Notes: generated by a model from the letters alone, not told the origin. A stretch of DNA of 51,951 bases from an uncultured Psychrobacter sp. (GCF_947495825.1 NZ_CANMAH010000014.1:1-51951); one strand, 5' to 3'; counted from the stretch's first letter, positions 17,658-27,468 are shown. A program made the numbers and translations.

Positions 17658-19877
17658 TTATTTATTTAGCAATGTTAATGTCTCTTCAAACTCTGAGCGA
17701 CCAATTTCACCAACTTGCTGATTTATCAATTGACCATCCTGATAATACAATAATGCTGGTGGACCAAATAGTTGATAGCGCGCCAAGATTGCCTTTGAGT
17801 CTGGTGTGGTTTCAGTGATATCAAGCCTGACCAACTGCCAATCTTGCATCTGCGCAGGACGGTTATGGAATAAGTTTTTATCCATAATGCGGCATTCAAC
17901 ACACCAATCAGCCGTTACATCCACGATTACTTTAGGCGTTTTGGCAGTGATTGCATCTAACTGTGCAAGCGTCGTGACATGCTCATCGTTTGCATTATCA
18001 TTACCGACTGCTTGACCAGTCGCTGACTGTACCATCGTTGGCGCAGCACTTAGTGACGCCAATGGATGTAGACTGTCATCATTACCTAATGCCGCCCCAA
18101 TGACCAAGCAGGCTGCCCAGATACCAGTCACCAAACCAAGCGCTTGAGTAAGCATCCGACCACGGCCCAGCCAGCTCCAAGCCCATGTCGCAACCACCAT
18201 AAACCATAACGCCCATACTAGCAGCATTATAGGAGATACAAATACTCGCTCAATCAATAGTAGCGCCACTGCAAACAACAATAACGCAAAGCCTTGCTTG
18301 ACCCAGTTCATCCACTCGCCAGCCTTCGGTATGATTTTGCCTTGAGTGGCACCAATCAAAATAAGCGGCGCTGATAAACCAAAACCAAGCATAAATAAGG
18401 CGATAAAACCAAGCAGCGGACTACCAATAGTCGAGACTGCAAGCAAGGCGCCAAATAGTGGCGCGGACACACAAGGCGATACGACTAGTGCGGATAAAAA
18501 CCCAGCAACGAGGCTACCTCCTGTACTACCAAGCTTACTATCGCCCGCCTGACTCAAGCCTTGCAGCTTACTACTCACGGCTCGTGGCAAACGAATAGTA
18601 AATACACCCAGCATATACAGCGCTAATAGGACAAAAATAATAGCAAAGCTAATTAAGATAATCGGGTTTTGTAGCCAACCGATAATGCCCAATGACTCAC
18701 CAAACACCGCGATGACTGCGCCTAAGATACCATAAGCAGTAGCAACCCCAATGGCATAACTGGTGGTCAGTATCACGCCTTTTTTGACGGTCGGGTTTTT
18801 CTCGCGTGCGACGATATTGGCAACGATAGGCAGCATCGGCAGCACACAGGGTGTCAGTGCCAAACCTAAGCCTGCCAAAAACAATAGACCTAAGGCCAAC
18901 CATGGATGCGATGCCAGTCCAAACGGGTCGGTATCGACTAAACCATTGTCGTTGACAGTAGCGCTGCTGGCCCTACTGGTCATGTTAATGTTGCTATCGG
19001 TCATATTGCTATCGACCGTATCGCCACTGATGACATCGGTATCTGCACCAGAAATCATATTGGTAGCGACAAGCTCTTCTTCTAAAGCGTCCGCATCTAA
19101 CAAGGCATAATCAATAACCTCATCATCTGCCTCTACTTGCTGTGCGGTAGGCGTAGCATTATCCGTATTAGTTGCATTCGCTGCGTCTGCTGTCGTTGCA
19201 GTACTCGCAGCAGCTTTGATGGTGGAGTCTGTCGTCTGATCTTGAGAAGACATACTACTGCCACTCGCTGCAGTCTGCGGGGTAGTCGCAGCGATATTGA
19301 CAGTAGTATTTATTTTTTCAGGCGGGTAACACAGCCCTGCTTTGGCACAGCCTTGCCAGCCAATAACCACTGCTGCATCGTCCACGCTTTTGCCACTCGT
19401 ACTACTTAGCGTCGTGGTCGCTACCATATTAGCTTGATCAAATACTGGCACACGACCAAAGGTGGGATCATCAATAAAAACAGCAGTCTGACTAAAAGTA
19501 AATGGCGCGGCAGTCACACCAGTAGGTAAAGTTAGCTTTATTTGATCTTTATAGACATAGTGTTCAGGAGTGATATCGAAGTTAATCGACAACTGCGTCC
19601 CTGTCGCGACAGGCTTACTGACACTACCCACCTGAAACGCTTGATCGACGGGTAAAAACTTTGGCTTCGCTGAGCTTTTATTATTACCAAACAAATCACC
19701 CAAGCTAACAGCTTGAGCTGTCATGGATGTGGCGGTCAGTCCAGTAGCGACCAATCCAGTAGGTAGCAGTCCTGTCAGCAATGAGCTACTGCTTAAAGCA
19801 AACGCCAACAGATAAGACTTTTTGGAAGAACGATTTTTATAGGAGGATGGAGGTTTTTCTGGTGTCTTAATGGACAT
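17658..19877 (-). CDS. dsbD: Thiol:disulfide interchange protein DsbD
   Basis: A 739-residue protein with the three DsbD parts. After the signal peptide comes the periplasmic alpha domain, with the redox pair in GWQGCAKAGLCYPPE (about 175-182). Next is a low-complexity Thr/Ala/Asp linker. An eight-helix membrane domain follows, with Cys in ALTPCVLP (about 342) and VVSPCVSAP (about 467). The C-terminal thioredoxin domain has TADWCVECR (about 657). It passes electrons from cytosolic thioredoxin to periplasmic DsbC, DsbG or CcmG (family knowledge). The linker is longer than in E. coli, which explains the extra 150 or so residues. A second copy of the alpha domain is encoded 48 bp upstream. Confidence 0.92.
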   Translation of the reverse strand: MSIKTPEKPPSSYKNRSSKKSYLLAFALSSSSLLTGLLPTGLVATGLTATSMTAQAVSLGDLFGNNKSSAKPKFLPVDQAFQVGSVSKPVATGTQLSINFDITPEHYVYKDQIKLTLPTGVTAAPFTFSQTAVFIDDPTFGRVPVFDQANMVATTTLSSTSGKSVDDAAVVIGWQGCAKAGLCYPPEKINTTVNIAATTPQTAASGSSMSSQDQTTDSTIKAAASTATTADAANATNTDNATPTAQQVEADDEVIDYALLDADALEEELVATNMISGADTDVISGDTVDSNMTDSNINMTSRASSATVNDNGLVDTDPFGLASHPWLALGLLFLAGLGLALTPCVLPMLPIVANIVAREKNPTVKKGVILTTSYAIGVATAYGILGAVIAVFGESLGIIGWLQNPIILISFAIIFVLLALYMLGVFTIRLPRAVSSKLQGLSQAGDSKLGSTGGSLVAGFLSALVVSPCVSAPLFGALLAVSTIGSPLLGFIALFMLGFGLSAPLILIGATQGKIIPKAGEWMNWVKQGFALLLFAVALLLIERVFVSPIMLLVWALWFMVVATWAWSWLGRGRMLTQALGLVTGIWAACLVIGAALGNDDSLHPLASLSAAPTMVQSATGQAVGNDNANDEHVTTLAQLDAITAKTPKVIVDVTADWCVECRIMDKNLFHNRPAQMQDWQLVRLDITETTPDSKAILARYQLFGPPALLYYQDGQLINQQVGEIGRSEFEETLTLLNK

Positions 19878-19925
19878 AAAGGACTGCCTATTGATTACTA
19901 ATGCTTACATCGACTCGGTCGATAT

Positions 19926-20510
19926 TTACTTGCGTTGTGCTGCGATATCAACCGTGGTTTTGATTTTCTCTGGCGGATAGCATAGTCCAGCTTTGGCGCA
20001 GCCTTGCCAACCGATCACGAGCGGTGCATTCTTTGCCCCTTTACCATTGTTGGTCGTAAGCGTCGTGGTCGCTATCATATGCTTTTGGGTAAATACAGGA
20101 ACCCTACCAAAAGTTGGATCATCAATTGAGACTGGAGACTGATTAAACGTAAACGGCGTTGCGCTTATCCCTTTAGGAAATTTTAAAGTAAGCTGGTTTT
20201 TGTAAACATAGTGTCCTGGGGTAATATCAAAGGTAATCGATAGACGCGTGCCTTTAGATGTTGCATTGGTAATGCTGTCAACTTGAAAGGCTTTATCTAC
20301 TGGCAAAAACTTCGATTTTGTAGCGCTATTATTACCGAACAGCTCGCCTAAACTTGCCGCCTGAGCGCTCATAGAAACAGCACTCATAGAAACCATAGAT
20401 AATCCCATTACCAACGAGGCATTTATGATAGCAAGTGCAAGTACATAAGGCTTTTTAGAATGGTATTTGTGTAACGCGATTGATTTTGTTGTTGGTTTTT
20501 TGATTGTCAT
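19926..20510 (-). CDS. Free-standing DsbD alpha-domain protein
   Basis: A 194-residue exported protein that aligns along its whole length with the N-terminal part of the adjacent dsbD. It has the same signal region and SLGELFGNN, KFLPVDKAFQV and DDPTFGRVPVF blocks, and GWQGCAKAGLCYPPEKI with both redox cysteines. It then stops just past the alpha domain (DIAAQRK). It has no membrane or thioredoxin part, so it must receive electrons from another DsbD beta domain. Tandem duplication followed by truncation, with retention of the catalytic cysteines, is the simplest reading. It probably acts as an extra periplasmic thiol carrier; this is inference. Confidence 0.8.
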   Translation of the reverse strand: MTIKKPTTKSIALHKYHSKKPYVLALAIINASLVMGLSMVSMSAVSMSAQAASLGELFGNNSATKSKFLPVDKAFQVDSITNATSKGTRLSITFDITPGHYVYKNQLTLKFPKGISATPFTFNQSPVSIDDPTFGRVPVFTQKHMIATTTLTTNNGKGAKNAPLVIGWQGCAKAGLCYPPEKIKTTVDIAAQRK

Positions 20511-20564
20511 GAATAACTACCTTTATTGCTTTTAATCACTGATGACATAGGTTTCACGTATTGA

Positions 20565-20602
20565 TAAAAAATATCAACCAATAATGACTTATTGGTTGAT
20601 AT
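20565..20602 (-). terminator. Rho-independent terminator after gspG
   Basis: A perfect 14 bp inverted repeat, ATATCAACCAATAA and its complement, around a 4-base loop TGAC. On the minus strand it is followed by six T residues. It lies 60 bp after the gspG stop and upstream of the orphan DsbD alpha gene. Confidence 0.9.
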
Positions 20603-20661
20603 TAGTTACGAGCCAGTTATCCATTACTGGTCGTTAATACTGAGTACGCTGATACCTCTAC

Positions 20662-21204
20662 TTATAGTTTTGCATAGATGTCAGCATCTTGACCTTCGCC
20701 GCCTTGTTGCCCATCTGCCCCCAACGAAAACAAATCGTAAGGACGACCTTCACTACCAGGAGAGACATACTGTAGCTCGTTTTCCCAACCATCGGTTGGA
20801 TAGCCACCTTTAATATAGCCGCCTTCAGGATAGTTTTTTGCATTGGCAGGCGGTGTGATCAACGCTTCTAAACCTTGTGCTGTCGTCGGATAGCGTGAGT
20901 TATCTACCTTATACATATCGAGCGAATTTGACACGGTCGATAGCGCAGTCTCTGTCGTTTTGACGCGCGCTTTATCGCTTTGTCCCACGACTTTTGGCAC
21001 GACCAATCCTGCCAAAATAGCTAGGATAACAATCACAACCATGATCTCAATAAGCGTAAAGCCTGATTGACTACGGCTCAATGCTGTCCGACTATTGACG
21101 ATGTTTGTATCTTTTGTATGTGAAGGAGATTGTCTGCTTTTCATAAGATGCTGCTTTGTCGCGTTGGCTGAGGTTTTATCAATCATAATCATCGCTTTTA
21201 TCAT
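20662..21204 (-). CDS. gspG: Type II secretion major pseudopilin GspG
   Basis: A 180-residue prepilin. The cleavage site SQSG is followed by FTLIEIMVVIVILAILAGLVVPKVVG, the GspG helix. The C-terminal half has the GspG signature: DNSRYPTTAQGLEAL, PEGGYIKGGYPTDGWENELQY and DLFSLGADGQQGGEGQDADI, including the calcium-site acidic residues. The leader from ATG 21204 is about 48 residues; ATG 21144 would give 28. Neither has a clear ribosome binding site. It assembles into the type II secretion pseudopilus, using the same prepilin peptidase as the pili. gspF is 297 bp upstream. Confidence 0.92.
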   Translation of the reverse strand: MIKAMIMIDKTSANATKQHLMKSRQSPSHTKDTNIVNSRTALSRSQSGFTLIEIMVVIVILAILAGLVVPKVVGQSDKARVKTTETALSTVSNSLDMYKVDNSRYPTTAQGLEALITPPANAKNYPEGGYIKGGYPTDGWENELQYVSPGSEGRPYDLFSLGADGQQGGEGQDADIYAKL

Positions 21205-21501
21205 TACTGTTATACATAAATATCAAGACGACTGTCACTATAGACTATGATTGTACATTTATCTACTAGCGCACTTTGATTTTAAATTTCGATTGTAAAT
21301 TTTGGATTATCGCTGTCGCTACTTACAGGTCCATAAACCTTTATATATTTATAAATCTCACCGCTTGTAAGTCACTATAGCTCAACGCTGCAATGAACGA
21401 CAGTGTATTTGCCTTTCATTGATTAATATACAACAGTAAGCAAAATTTAAGAAACCTATTGTAAGGTTAAGGTGATACGGTCAGATAGTAAACTGCTCGA
21501 A

Positions 21502-22704
21502 CTAACCCGCTAAGTCGTTCATATTCACAATCGGTAGCATGACTGCCATCACAATAATCATCACGACGACTCCCATCAGTACTAGCATTAGCGGCTCTAA
21601 CAGCGACAGCAAGGTACTAATAAAGTTAGTCGCTTCCGTCTCTTGCATATTGGCTGCGCGACTAAGCATACTTTCAAGCTCGCCCGAGTTTTCACCGCTC
21701 TTAATCATCTGTACCATCATCGGTGGAAAATAAGACGCTTTTTCAAGCTGGCTTGACAAACTGGCGCCTTCTGTTACTCGATCTGCAGCAGTGATAATAG
21801 TCTGTTTAATGTGTAGGTTGGTTGTGACCGCAGCGCCGATATGCAAAGCTTCAATCAATGGCACACCCGAGCGCACCAATATCGACAGTGTGCTTGCAAA
21901 GCGAGCAGCATTGAGTCCTTTAGAGAGTCGCGCCAATATCGGTAACCGAAGAATGATGCTATCGATAGCAAGCTTGCCGGCCTGCGTTTGCGCAAACCGA
22001 TAAAACAAAAAAGTGCCACTTATTAATATTAGTAGCATCAGCCACCACCACTGGGTAATGGCATTGGACAGCGTAAGTACTACTTGAGTTATCAGGGGCA
22101 GTGCTTGCTCAGACTGCTCAAATACTTTGACAATCTTGGGTACGACAAAGCTCATAAGTCCCATAATCACGCTGATCGCCATAACCATCAGCACAATAGG
22201 ATACACCATCGCGCCTTGGATTTTCTTTTGTAAGGCAAAGCGGTTTTCGGTATAGTCAGCCAGCTGATTAAGAATCAGATCAAGATGACCTGACTTTTCA
22301 CCAGCCGCGATAGTGGCAATATATAAAGGCGGAAAGCTCGCCGCTTGCTGTAACGCACGGGCAAAACTTAAGCCCTCTAAAACGTGCGAACGTACTGCCA
22401 GCATAAGAGATTTGATATGGGTTTTGGGAGATTGCTTGGCGACAGCTGCTAGGGTTTCTTCGAGTGGAATACCAGCTGCTAGCAGGACTGAGAGCTGACG
22501 GGTCAATAACGCTAACTCATAAGCAGACGGCTTTTTATAACGACTTCGCTGTCGGCCTTGTTTGTCATTGACGGCACTGACTTCTACCGGCGTCCACTGC
22601 TTGTCGCGAATTTGCTGACGTATTTGCCGCGCAGAGTCGCCTTCTAATAATCCTTTTTGAATACCGCCTTGTTCATCAAGCGCTTTATAATGATAAGCAG
22701 GCAT
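21502..22704 (-). CDS. gspF: Type II secretion inner membrane protein GspF
   Basis: A 400-residue protein of the usual GspF length. The N-terminus AYHYKALDEQGGIQKG and the two repeated T2SSF domains (about 70-195 and 270-395, with GEKSGHLD and GENSGELE) are diagnostic. Three membrane helices lie near 170, 220 and 375. It forms the platform with GspL/GspE in the inner membrane. Unlike canonical gspC-O operons, only gspG is near and gspE lies about 8 kb away on the other side of the tRNA and mcr genes, so the type II system is dispersed here. The end NMNDLAG matches the family. Confidence 0.93.
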   Translation of the reverse strand: MPAYHYKALDEQGGIQKGLLEGDSARQIRQQIRDKQWTPVEVSAVNDKQGRQRSRYKKPSAYELALLTRQLSVLLAAGIPLEETLAAVAKQSPKTHIKSLMLAVRSHVLEGLSFARALQQAASFPPLYIATIAAGEKSGHLDLILNQLADYTENRFALQKKIQGAMVYPIVLMVMAISVIMGLMSFVVPKIVKVFEQSEQALPLITQVVLTLSNAITQWWWLMLLILISGTFLFYRFAQTQAGKLAIDSIILRLPILARLSKGLNAARFASTLSILVRSGVPLIEALHIGAAVTTNLHIKQTIITAADRVTEGASLSSQLEKASYFPPMMVQMIKSGENSGELESMLSRAANMQETEATNFISTLLSLLEPLMLVLMGVVVMIIVMAVMLPIVNMNDLAG

Positions 22705-22757
22705 AGCAGCGAATATCCTAAGGCAGTTGATAAAAAAAGAAGTGAGAAGTCATGTAT

Positions 22758-23747
22758 CTAAAAAAGTGGCGTAGAGTCGTTACTCTCAGGCATCATGCCT
22801 TGTAATAGCAATACATCTAAATGCTGCTGCTGGAGCTTTTTATCAAAATCATTGACCTCAGCGATGAGCATTTTTTCGATTCGTTTATCAGACGCATAGA
22901 CGCTGAGTCGTGCACAAATAACCGCCAATTGATAAATACGTTTTTTACAATAGCTGTCTAAGCCTTGCAATAAACGCACCATGTAGGGCGTCTCAAGGCT
23001 AGCATAGTCATAGCCTTCAACCACTTGTTCGCCAAGTGCTGTGACACCGTAGCTAATAGACAGATGCGCACAAAAATAACAGCTAAATAAATAACCAACC
23101 ACATGACCGATATAATATCCACGGTCATAAGTAAAACTACTCACTCCAAAATGTCCAAGCACATAGCTATTTAGGCTGGCTTGATCCTCAATAGGCTTGG
23201 GGTGTTTTAGCTTACCGACAGTCGCAAGCCTTAGCGGATTGTGACCATCTTGCGCTGTCAGCTGCCATCCTACAGGCTGCTGAGCTGGCATATGACGTAC
23301 AATATCAGCGATAATATCATCAACCACGTGCAACTGCTGCCACATGCGCTCAAGCGGACTGACATCAAGTAGGCCACGTTTATCAAGTTGCTGCGCAAGC
23401 TTATACTGCTGGTACTCTGCAAATTGACCCTTCAATGTCTGTACCAGATAAGTTGGACGTATATCTGCAGGCGCCAAGTACAGCAAGCGTGTTCGCTCAT
23501 GCTGCGTGCGATAAAGTGCTAAGCGCAGCTCAGCCACACTAGACTCTGAGGTCTCAGTCGCGTGAATAGCAGATGTCTGAGAAGATGATGGTGTAAAAAG
23601 AGCAAGCAGCGCCGCTTTATCAGTCGCCATCGGTTCTTGTAACGATGACACAGCCTCATGGCTACTTTTACCATCAGGGATGGAGGCGCTACTATCGCTA
23701 CTTATAGCAGTAGATTGTAGGATGTTGTTAAAAGTCGGTTGGGTCAT
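22758..23747 (-). CDS. Conserved hypothetical protein upstream of gspF
   Basis: A 329-residue soluble protein with no signal peptide. The first 65 residues are Ser/Thr/Ala-rich and look disordered. From about 70 on it is mostly helical, with charged helices (ELRLALYRTQHERTRLLYL, LKGQFAEYQQYKLAQQL) and a Tyr-rich middle with a Cys pair (FSCYFCAHLS). I do not recognise the family. It starts 53 bp upstream of gspF in the same direction, so it may be co-transcribed and could relate to secretion, but nothing in its sequence shows this. Confidence 0.6.
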   Translation of the reverse strand: MTQPTFNNILQSTAISSDSSASIPDGKSSHEAVSSLQEPMATDKAALLALFTPSSSQTSAIHATETSESSVAELRLALYRTQHERTRLLYLAPADIRPTYLVQTLKGQFAEYQQYKLAQQLDKRGLLDVSPLERMWQQLHVVDDIIADIVRHMPAQQPVGWQLTAQDGHNPLRLATVGKLKHPKPIEDQASLNSYVLGHFGVSSFTYDRGYYIGHVVGYLFSCYFCAHLSISYGVTALGEQVVEGYDYASLETPYMVRLLQGLDSYCKKRIYQLAVICARLSVYASDKRIEKMLIAEVNDFDKKLQQQHLDVLLLQGMMPESNDSTPLF

Positions 23748-23967
23748 AATGTACCATCACCAGCAAAAAATAAATGTGGTCTTCAGTATCATAATCATAT
23801 ATCTAAGCTATTTATTTAAATGTCATAACTAAAGGTAATAAATAGCCAAATATCGTAGTGACTGCGTTTGGACTACTGATTATTATATAGTACCTGAACG
23901 TACTTTGGTTGTCAGTGTTACGGCCGCTCTTTATCTGACTTTTTAAAGATGGGCGCTTATAAAATAC

Positions 23968-24903
23968 TTACGCTGTCAGTTTACGTTGATACTGCTGACG
24001 ATAAGCTTTTGGTGATACACCATAAACGCGCTTAAAAGCTTGGCTAAAGGTAGAGTCTGACGCATACCCTACTAGCTCACTAATACGGCTGATGCTGTTT
24101 TGCTGCAAACGTAGATAACGTGCTGCCAAGCGCAAACGGTAATCAATCAAATATGTCAGAGGCGGCATTCCAACTACATCTTTAAACCGCTGGGCAAAGC
24201 TTGAGCGCGACATTCCTGCGACCTCAGCAAGTTTATGAATCGTCCAGTTTCGATCTGGTGCATAATGCATCGCTACCAATGCTTTTGACAAAAATGGATC
24301 TTTTAGCGCTTTAAGCCAATTATCTGTCGCCTCAGGTAAACTCTCAATATAGGTACGCAGACACTCAATCATCATAATACTGGCCCAATGGTTGATGACT
24401 GCTGTCTTACCCATACGCTCATGCTCAGACTCCAAGGTCAACAGCTTAACCTCTACATCAATAACGCCGAATCGACCATCAGACATCTCAGTAAGCTCAG
24501 GCAATATCGTGGGTAGTACTGACAGTAGTGGTTGCGTCATCTCTTTTTCGTATCGACATTCGATCAAGATCAAACATGCATTGATCTCACCTTCTCCATT
24601 AAGATCTATAACATGGCTTTCAGAATCATTGAGCATCTCATCTAGAGGTTTGGTGTTATCACCATGATGATTGAGTGCATAGCTGACATGTTTATAGGCG
24701 TTTGAGATCATAATGGTATCGCCAGTCTTTGCCTCTCGTATCTCACTGCCGACATCGATACAAAAACTACCCGATAACACAAGATAAAATAAAATCGTAT
24801 CTTTTCTATCAATAGAATATGACCAATTACCCCTACCATTTAAACGATAGTAATTTGTTTCAAACAAATGCACATTCTGTAATAACATACTAAGTGCGTC
24901 CAT
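23968..24903 (-). CDS. AraC family transcriptional regulator
   Basis: A 311-residue protein. The N-terminal half is a cupin-like effector domain (LFYLVLSGSFCIDVGSEIREAKTGDTIMISN). The C-terminal 100 residues hold two helix-turn-helix motifs (WTIHKLAEVAGMSRSSFAQRFKDVVG and ISRISELVGYASDSTFSQAFKRVYG ending SPKAYRQQY). This layout is the cupin_6/AraC type. The ATG at 24903 is preferred over TTG 24918 because GAGGA is 10 bp upstream. The target is unknown; no divergent partner gene is present. The same-strand gene downstream is the hypothetical gene above, 220 bp away. Confidence 0.88.
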   Translation of the reverse strand: MDALSMLLQNVHLFETNYYRLNGRGNWSYSIDRKDTILFYLVLSGSFCIDVGSEIREAKTGDTIMISNAYKHVSYALNHHGDNTKPLDEMLNDSESHVIDLNGEGEINACLILIECRYEKEMTQPLLSVLPTILPELTEMSDGRFGVIDVEVKLLTLESEHERMGKTAVINHWASIMMIECLRTYIESLPEATDNWLKALKDPFLSKALVAMHYAPDRNWTIHKLAEVAGMSRSSFAQRFKDVVGMPPLTYLIDYRLRLAARYLRLQQNSISRISELVGYASDSTFSQAFKRVYGVSPKAYRQQYQRKLTA

Positions 24904-25311
24904 TAACAATTTCCTCAATAATGTATGGCAACTTACGGCAGCTAAGCCGGGCTCTGCAAAATAAACTACCTAAGAGACAATACATAAGAAAAATCGTTTA
25001 CTGTGGACTGCTATTAAAGTTATACGCACGCTACACACATTTTATACTGATAGCAGCGAGACAATATTCTTTGTATAGACTATTAATATACATAGTATTA
25101 ATCAGAAAGATACTGTTTCTTAAGTGTAGATTTAGGATACTGCTTAATAATGGGGGTTATTTCGCTAAAATTAACAATAAATGCGTAGAAGACAGTATGG
25201 GCATTTTTTTAGAAACCAGATAAAAGATAGGTACTAAGCCAAATAAAGTTATCAAGCTTACAAAAAATAGCTATAAAATGAATAAAAAGATAGGAAAGAA
25301 AAACGCAGACG
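24904..25311. other. Intergenic stretch, no gene recognised
   Basis: About 400 bp of AT-rich DNA between the AraC gene start and the tRNA operon terminator. A plus-strand frame of 109 codons runs through it but overlaps the AraC ribosome binding region, has no ribosome binding site and gives an implausible Ile/Tyr/Arg-rich sequence. Confidence 0.4.
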
Positions 25312-25333
25312 AAAAAAAATGCCAACGAGGGCA
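25312..25333 (-). terminator. Terminator after tRNA-His
   Basis: The minus strand reads TGCC, six loop bases, GGCA, then eight T residues. The stem is short but lies 37 bp past the tRNA-His 3' end, where the operon should stop. Confidence 0.6.
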
Positions 25334-25370
25334 ATTTATGTATGTAAAAGCAGATATATCAAATAAAAAT

Positions 25371-25447
25371 TGGGGCGACTGATGGGACTCGAACCCACGA
25401 CAACCGAGATCACAACCCGGGGCTCTACCAACTGAGCTACAACCGCC
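25371..25447 (-). tRNA. tRNA-His (GTG)
   Basis: A full cloverleaf. The acceptor stem is GCGGTTG with CAGTCGC, the D arm is TAGCTCAGTTGGTAGAGC and the T arm is GTGGGTTCGAGTCCCAT. The anticodon loop TTGTGAT is read with anticodon GTG. The extra 5' G (-1) pairs with C73, the identity feature of tRNA-His. The encoded CCA end is present. Confidence 0.95.
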
Positions 25448-25485
25448 ATAACTATTGCCAAGGAAGGCAAGATTTGCAGGCTAAA

Positions 25486-25562
25486 TGGCGCGCCTGGCAG
25501 GGCTCGAACCTGCGACCACCTACTTAGAAGGCAGGTGCTCTATCCAACTGAGCTACAGGCGC
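25486..25562 (-). tRNA. tRNA-Arg (TCT)
   Basis: A cloverleaf with acceptor GCGCCTG/CAGGCGC, discriminator G and encoded CCA. The anticodon loop CTTCTAA gives TCT, reading AGA/AGG arginine codons. Confidence 0.95.
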
Positions 25563-25622
25563 TCTTAAGGGCTTTTACGTATTAAGTATAATTCGTAATG
25601 CTACGAACAAAACTATTATACA

Positions 25623-25643
25623 TAAAAAAAAGCCTGTAAGGCT
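25623..25643 (-). terminator. Terminator-like hairpin between tRNA-Pro and tRNA-Arg
   Basis: The minus strand reads AGCCT, loop TAC, AGGCT, then seven or more T residues. It sits inside the tRNA cluster, 12 bp past tRNA-Pro, so it may act as a partial terminator or processing signal. Confidence 0.6.
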
Positions 25644-25654
25644 CTTAAAATAGA

Positions 25655-25731
<77 letters not shown>

Positions 25732-25820
25732 ATATTCTCTATTATCTCGCTAGTTTTGTCACTTAACTCGTTATTGGCAGTACCGCTAACTTGTTAATGT
25801 TCCTCGCTATCGAGGTGCAT

Positions 25821-25849
25821 ATATTAAGACTTATAGTCGGTAGTGTCAA
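25821..25849 (-). promoter_or_regulatory. Sigma-70 promoter of the tRNA cluster
   Basis: The minus strand reads TTGACA, a 17 bp spacer, then TAATAT. It is followed by a GC-containing discriminator and a leader hairpin (CCTCG/CGAGG, 25802-25815). It points at tRNA-Pro about 90 bp downstream. The near-perfect boxes and GC-type discriminator fit a growth-rate-regulated stable RNA promoter. Confidence 0.85.
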
Positions 25850-25951
25850 CACCTATTTTTAATTATTTTCATCAATTTTGACTAAGTTCTTTATCAACGA
25901 ATTGTTTGCACAGATATCTGCATAATATTTGCTTTTAATCGCCTAAATTTT

Positions 25952-27463
25952 TTAGGCGCTCAAAGTAGTTTTATTAAGCGTTCCAGTCGTAACATTAAAA
26001 GGCATGACCCATAGTGTCGCGTGGTTCGACTCTATAGAGTCAATAGACTGCTGAAGTGCGACTGGTTGAGTGGTGTCATCCATGACCGGATAGACCAGCC
26101 AAACTTGCTTAGCTTGGTAAGCTTGAGCATAACTGATCAGCTGATACGCATCAGTAGCGCTAATATCACGCGCATGAGTCAGTGCCTTCCATTTGATATC
26201 AATGACGTGACTACAGTGAGTGGTGTTAGCATTCGCCTTACTAGTGTGCTGCTTTTGGCTATTTGCTTCGGTAGCTGTATTATAAATCAATAAATCTGGC
26301 TGTATAGACAGACATGTCTGCCCTGTAGCATCTCGAAGCCATATATCTTTTTGCTGAGTAAATGTTTGGTAAATAGGCTGGTTGATACTGGTAGACTGCT
26401 CAAACAGCTGCGTAAGACGCAAGCTTGCCCACTGCTCAAAAGCTTGGTTCATATTAATCAGTAAACATAAGCGCATCTGTCTACCTTTGTGGCCAACACC
26501 ATTACCTGTAGGCAAAGTTGAGTACTGCATTTGAAGTAGCCAATACGCCAAATCTAATAGCTTATCTACAGATTGCCGCTGCAACCGAGACAATGGCTGT
26601 AAGGTTAGCTGCTGCTTTGCCATCTGATAAAGAGAACTCAGTCTTTGCCGCTCGTAGTGGCTAAGCACAGTAATCTGTCGCCAGCACACCAGCTTAGACA
26701 GTAACGCGGCGGACAACGACATAGACTGTGGTTGATAGGCTTGAGACGCGCCTACCAGCTGCTCAAGAAAAACCAAAGCACTTTTTATCAGACGATTGAC
26801 CAGCATATCGGTGCTTAGTTGGTTTACCTCACAGACAAACTTATGAGGCTGATAGCTATTACGCTTTAGCTGCTCTTTAACGAGTAGCTTACCTTGTAGC
26901 ATTGACTGGTTTTGGCTTTGTGTTTGATACTGCTTGGTTGGCTGATAATCGGACAATAGCTGCAAAAACTGTCTGATGAGCCATTGTGACAGTGGCGGCG
27001 TTTGTGTCGATAGTGGCGTGAGATGCTGACTGAGCTGGCCTAAGGTTTTGGTGTGCGGCAGCTTGTGATGTCTATTAGGTATAGTCATCAAATCAGTCAG
27101 CATCATTTGTACCCATTGACGTGTCCGCATGAGTTCATCGCTTTGGGTAAGGGTGTTTTTTTGCGTGACTGCCGCTACTTTGGGCAGTATCTCAAGCGTA
27201 ATGCCGCTTGGCAGCAAAATAATACCGATATAGTGACCCACTTTGAGCTGCCATTGTCCGCGTTGGCGCTTAATGGTAAATACCGTAAATTCTTGCGCAA
27301 GCAGCCAAGTAAAATCATCGACATCAATAAAGTCCTCTGCAACCAAGCGTTGATGTTCAAACACGCTCATAGTAGCGTGACCCGCTGTATTTGAGTCAGA
27401 AGATGCCTTTGAAGCTGAGCATCCAGCGCTATAATAATGACTGTTTATTGATATATGTTTCAT
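25952..27463 (-). CDS. mcrC: McrC-like nuclease subunit of a type IV restriction system
   Basis: A 503-residue protein. The N-terminal part has the McrC segment LKVGHYIGIILLPSGITLEILPKV (about residues 76-99). The C-terminal part has the PD-(D/E)XK nuclease site, QPDLLIY near 388 and VIDIKWKAL near 418, with QLISYAQAYQ following. It lies 5 bp after mcrB in the same direction. McrC is recruited to McrB rings and cleaves modified DNA during GTP-driven translocation (family knowledge). The catalytic D and DxK residues look intact, so the nuclease should be functional. Confidence 0.88.
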   Translation of the reverse strand: MKHISINSHYYSAGCSASKASSDSNTAGHATMSVFEHQRLVAEDFIDVDDFTWLLAQEFTVFTIKRQRGQWQLKVGHYIGIILLPSGITLEILPKVAAVTQKNTLTQSDELMRTRQWVQMMLTDLMTIPNRHHKLPHTKTLGQLSQHLTPLSTQTPPLSQWLIRQFLQLLSDYQPTKQYQTQSQNQSMLQGKLLVKEQLKRNSYQPHKFVCEVNQLSTDMLVNRLIKSALVFLEQLVGASQAYQPQSMSLSAALLSKLVCWRQITVLSHYERQRLSSLYQMAKQQLTLQPLSRLQRQSVDKLLDLAYWLLQMQYSTLPTGNGVGHKGRQMRLCLLINMNQAFEQWASLRLTQLFEQSTSINQPIYQTFTQQKDIWLRDATGQTCLSIQPDLLIYNTATEANSQKQHTSKANANTTHCSHVIDIKWKALTHARDISATDAYQLISYAQAYQAKQVWLVYPVMDDTTQPVALQQSIDSIESNHATLWVMPFNVTTGTLNKTTLSA

Positions 27464-27468
27464 TAAAA

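Noticed and set aside
24894..25223. 109-codon plus-strand frame beside the AraC gene
   Set aside because: It overlaps the AraC start region on the other strand, has no ribosome binding site and an implausible composition.
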